From Acidimicrobiia bacterium (GTDB lineage: Bacteria; Actinomycetota; Acidimicrobiia; Acidimicrobiales; MedAcidi-G1), in NCBI GenBank assembly GCA_012959995.1, contig DUCC01000009.1, positions 45,910 through 109,909 of the forward strand: a stretch of DNA of 64,000 bases, written 5' to 3'. The position numbers and the translations under genes were made by a program. Every line of letters begins with the position of its first letter. Positions within the stretch are counted from its first letter, which is position 1. Under the pieces are notes generated by a model. That model was given only the letters and a program-made list of their open reading frames with translations, had not been told where the DNA came from and did not search any database. Shown here in pieces: positions 62,991 to 64,000 of this stretch.

Positions 62991-62996
62991 AGCCTA
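62991..62996 (-). promoter_or_regulatory. -10-like box TAGGCT before the M24 gene
   Basis: On the minus strand TAGGCT lies exactly 6 nt before the ATG at 62984, consistent with a leaderless transcript of the catabolic cluster. Confidence 0.45.
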
Positions 62997-63020
62997 AACC
63001 GTTTTTCTGTTGGGCGAAAG

Positions 63021-63404
63021 CTAAATCGTGGGGTGGCGGGCTACTAGTTCAATTTCGATGTCTGAACCCAAAGGCAGGGAGGCCACCCCAATGGTGGTGC
63101 GCGCTGGGTAGGGCTCGGCAAACTGAGTGGCATACACCTCGTTCATGGCGGCAAAATCATCCATATTGGTGAGGTATACGTTGACCTTGACCACCTGGTC
63201 GGGCCCCAGGCCAGCCGCCGCTAATACGCCGAAAAGGTTGGAGAAGCACTGGGCGGTTCGGTCGCCAATGGAGCCTTCGGCCAAGAGGCCGGTGGTCGGG
63301 TCAAGGGGAGTCTGCCCCGAGCAAAAGACCAACGGGTCAACATCTATGCCATGGCTATAGGGCCCAACGGCTGTAGCGGATGGATTGGTGAGCGGTGTCC
63401 TCAT
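63021..63404 (-). CDS. RidA-family enamine/imine deaminase
   Basis: A 127-residue protein of the Rid/YjgF/UK114 family, which hydrolyses reactive enamine or imine intermediates of PLP enzymes. It shows VGPYSHGIDVDPLVFCSGQ near the N-terminus, KVNVYLTNMDDFAAMNEVY, and the catalytic Arg in YPARTTIGVASLPLGSDIEIE (about residue 105). ATG 63404 with AAAGGA upstream was chosen over a longer frame to 63458. Its place beside a racemase-like protein, an M24 hydrolase and an aminotransferase fits amino-acid-like catabolism. Confidence 0.9.
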   Translation of the reverse strand: MRTPLTNPSATAVGPYSHGIDVDPLVFCSGQTPLDPTTGLLAEGSIGDRTAQCFSNLFGVLAAAGLGPDQVVKVNVYLTNMDDFAAMNEVYATQFAEPYPARTTIGVASLPLGSDIEIELVARHPTI

Positions 63405-63478
63405 GGGGTTCCTTTGGTAGTGCGGCAACCGTAGCGCAACCCTGAAGACAAGAGTCAAGGTACGGGGGCCAAGGGGTT

Positions 63479-63484
63479 TAAGGT
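63479..63484 (+). promoter_or_regulatory. -10-like box TAAGGT before the aminotransferase gene
   Basis: TAAGGT lies exactly 6 nt before ATG 63491. Confidence 0.4.
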
Positions 63485-63490
63485 GAGGCC

Positions 63491-64000
63491 ATGACTACTT
63501 TTTTTGACCAAACTTTTCCGATAGAACAAGTTCGCCATGACACTCCGGGGGCGGCTGAGGTCATCCATTTCAACAATGCGGGGAGCGCCCTTCCCCCTCA
63601 GGTGGTGGTGGACACCGTGGTAGAGCACCTTCACCGAGAAGCCGCCATCGGTGGTTATGAGGCATCAGACGAAGCACATGACCGCCTCGAAGCGGTTTAC
63701 CAGTCCATCGCCACGCTGATCGGCGCCCAACCCAACCAAATCGCCATCATAGAAAACGCTACTCGGGCCTGGGACATGGCAGTTTATGGCTACCCCTTTG
63801 AACCCGGTGACCGGGTGTTAACTTGCCGAGCGGAATATTCCAGCAATGTGATTGCTTTGCTGCAGTTACAAAAGCGCCACGGCTTAGAAATCGTGTTGAT
63901 TGATGACGATGAGTTTGGTCAAATTGATTTAACCCATTTAGAACAAGAACTTGCTCGGGGGGCCACCATGTTGTGCATGACCCACGCCCCAACCAGTGGT
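63491..64000 (+). CDS. class V aminotransferase, 3' partial
   Basis: The frame is open from ATG 63491 to the window edge (170 codons). The start has VIHFNNAGSALPPQVVVDTV, the PLP-fold opening motif of class V enzymes (cysteine desulfurase, isopenicillin N epimerase, EgtE-like). AIIENATRAWDMAVYGY and VLTCRAEYSSNVIALLQL follow, and the visible part ends at MLCMTHAPTSG. The PLP Lys lies beyond the window, so the exact activity cannot be judged. It is divergent from ridA with 86 nt between them. Confidence 0.88.
   Translation, partial: MTTFFDQTFPIEQVRHDTPGAAEVIHFNNAGSALPPQVVVDTVVEHLHREAAIGGYEASDEAHDRLEAVYQSIATLIGAQPNQIAIIENATRAWDMAVYGYPFEPGDRVLTCRAEYSSNVIALLQLQKRHGLEIVLIDDDEFGQIDLTHLEQELARGATMLCMTHAPTSG

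Overview
The window looks like chromosome from an actinobacterium, possibly an Acidimicrobiia-like lineage. The markers seen are a mycothiol synthase (MshD-like), a bacterial proteasome activator (Bpa) with a Gly-x-Tyr-Leu tail, menaquinone genes (menA, menG/ubiE), a RapZ with the Arg-type P-loop, a 6C-like small RNA, and many start codons lying 6-8 nt behind TANNNT boxes, as expected of leaderless transcripts. The class-level assignment is inference; no 16S rRNA gene is present.

Layout. 1-4.1 kb: a DksA-like protein cut by the window edge, lspA-rluD, an Rrf2 regulator, an alkaline-phosphatase-superfamily enzyme and bpa. 4.1-15.7 kb: dnaE, a hypothetical protein, a nitroreductase, a DUF255/YyaL protein, menA, menG, rlmN, mshD and nth, followed by a 6C-like sRNA. 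16.1-29.5 kb: a histidine-tryptophan block, hisD-C-B-H-A-F, a GroES-like gene, hisI-trpE, then a two-component system on the opposite strand, then trpC-F-B-A and a truncated haemoglobin. 29.7-34.0 kb: HU, fabZ, and a convergent fabD-fabG-acpP-fabF operon in which FabD carries an extra C-terminal domain. 34.2-40.9 kb: tRNA-Leu(CAA), a coiled-coil protein, an ANTAR response regulator, polA, a methyltransferase, rpsA and coaE. 40.9-49.8 kb: uvrB-uvrA, nadA, uvrC and an EamA transporter. 49.8-54.9 kb: a methyltransferase, rapZ, then gap-pgk-tpiA-secG. The GAPDH has a histone-H1-like Lys/Ala tail.

54.9-59.5 kb is the accessory part. An alpha/beta hydrolase gene is followed by a secreted protein and a small membrane protein of unknown function. 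Behind these lies a second, broken copy of the hydrolase 3' end, so the pair sits between a gene and its duplicated tail. Next comes tRNA-Leu with an AAG anticodon, and directly behind it a G+C-rich foreign-looking segment with a truncated FAD oxidoreductase, joined head-on to a truncated and frameshifted amidohydrolase.

59.6-64.0 kb: a beta-carbonic anhydrase, then a probable catabolic group (maleate-isomerase/Asp-Glu-racemase-like protein, PhyH-type dioxygenase, M24 peptidase-like hydrolase, RidA) and a class-V aminotransferase running off the right edge. The substrate is unknown.

Most of the window is compact housekeeping DNA with 1-20 nt overlaps between genes, and no gene-free stretch exceeds 300 nt. 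The points most worth a second look are the 6C-like sRNA behind nth, the GroES-like protein with a proteasome-docking-type C-terminus, the FabD fusion, the GAPDH tail, the duplicated-tail accessory locus, and the junction beside tRNA-Leu(AAG).
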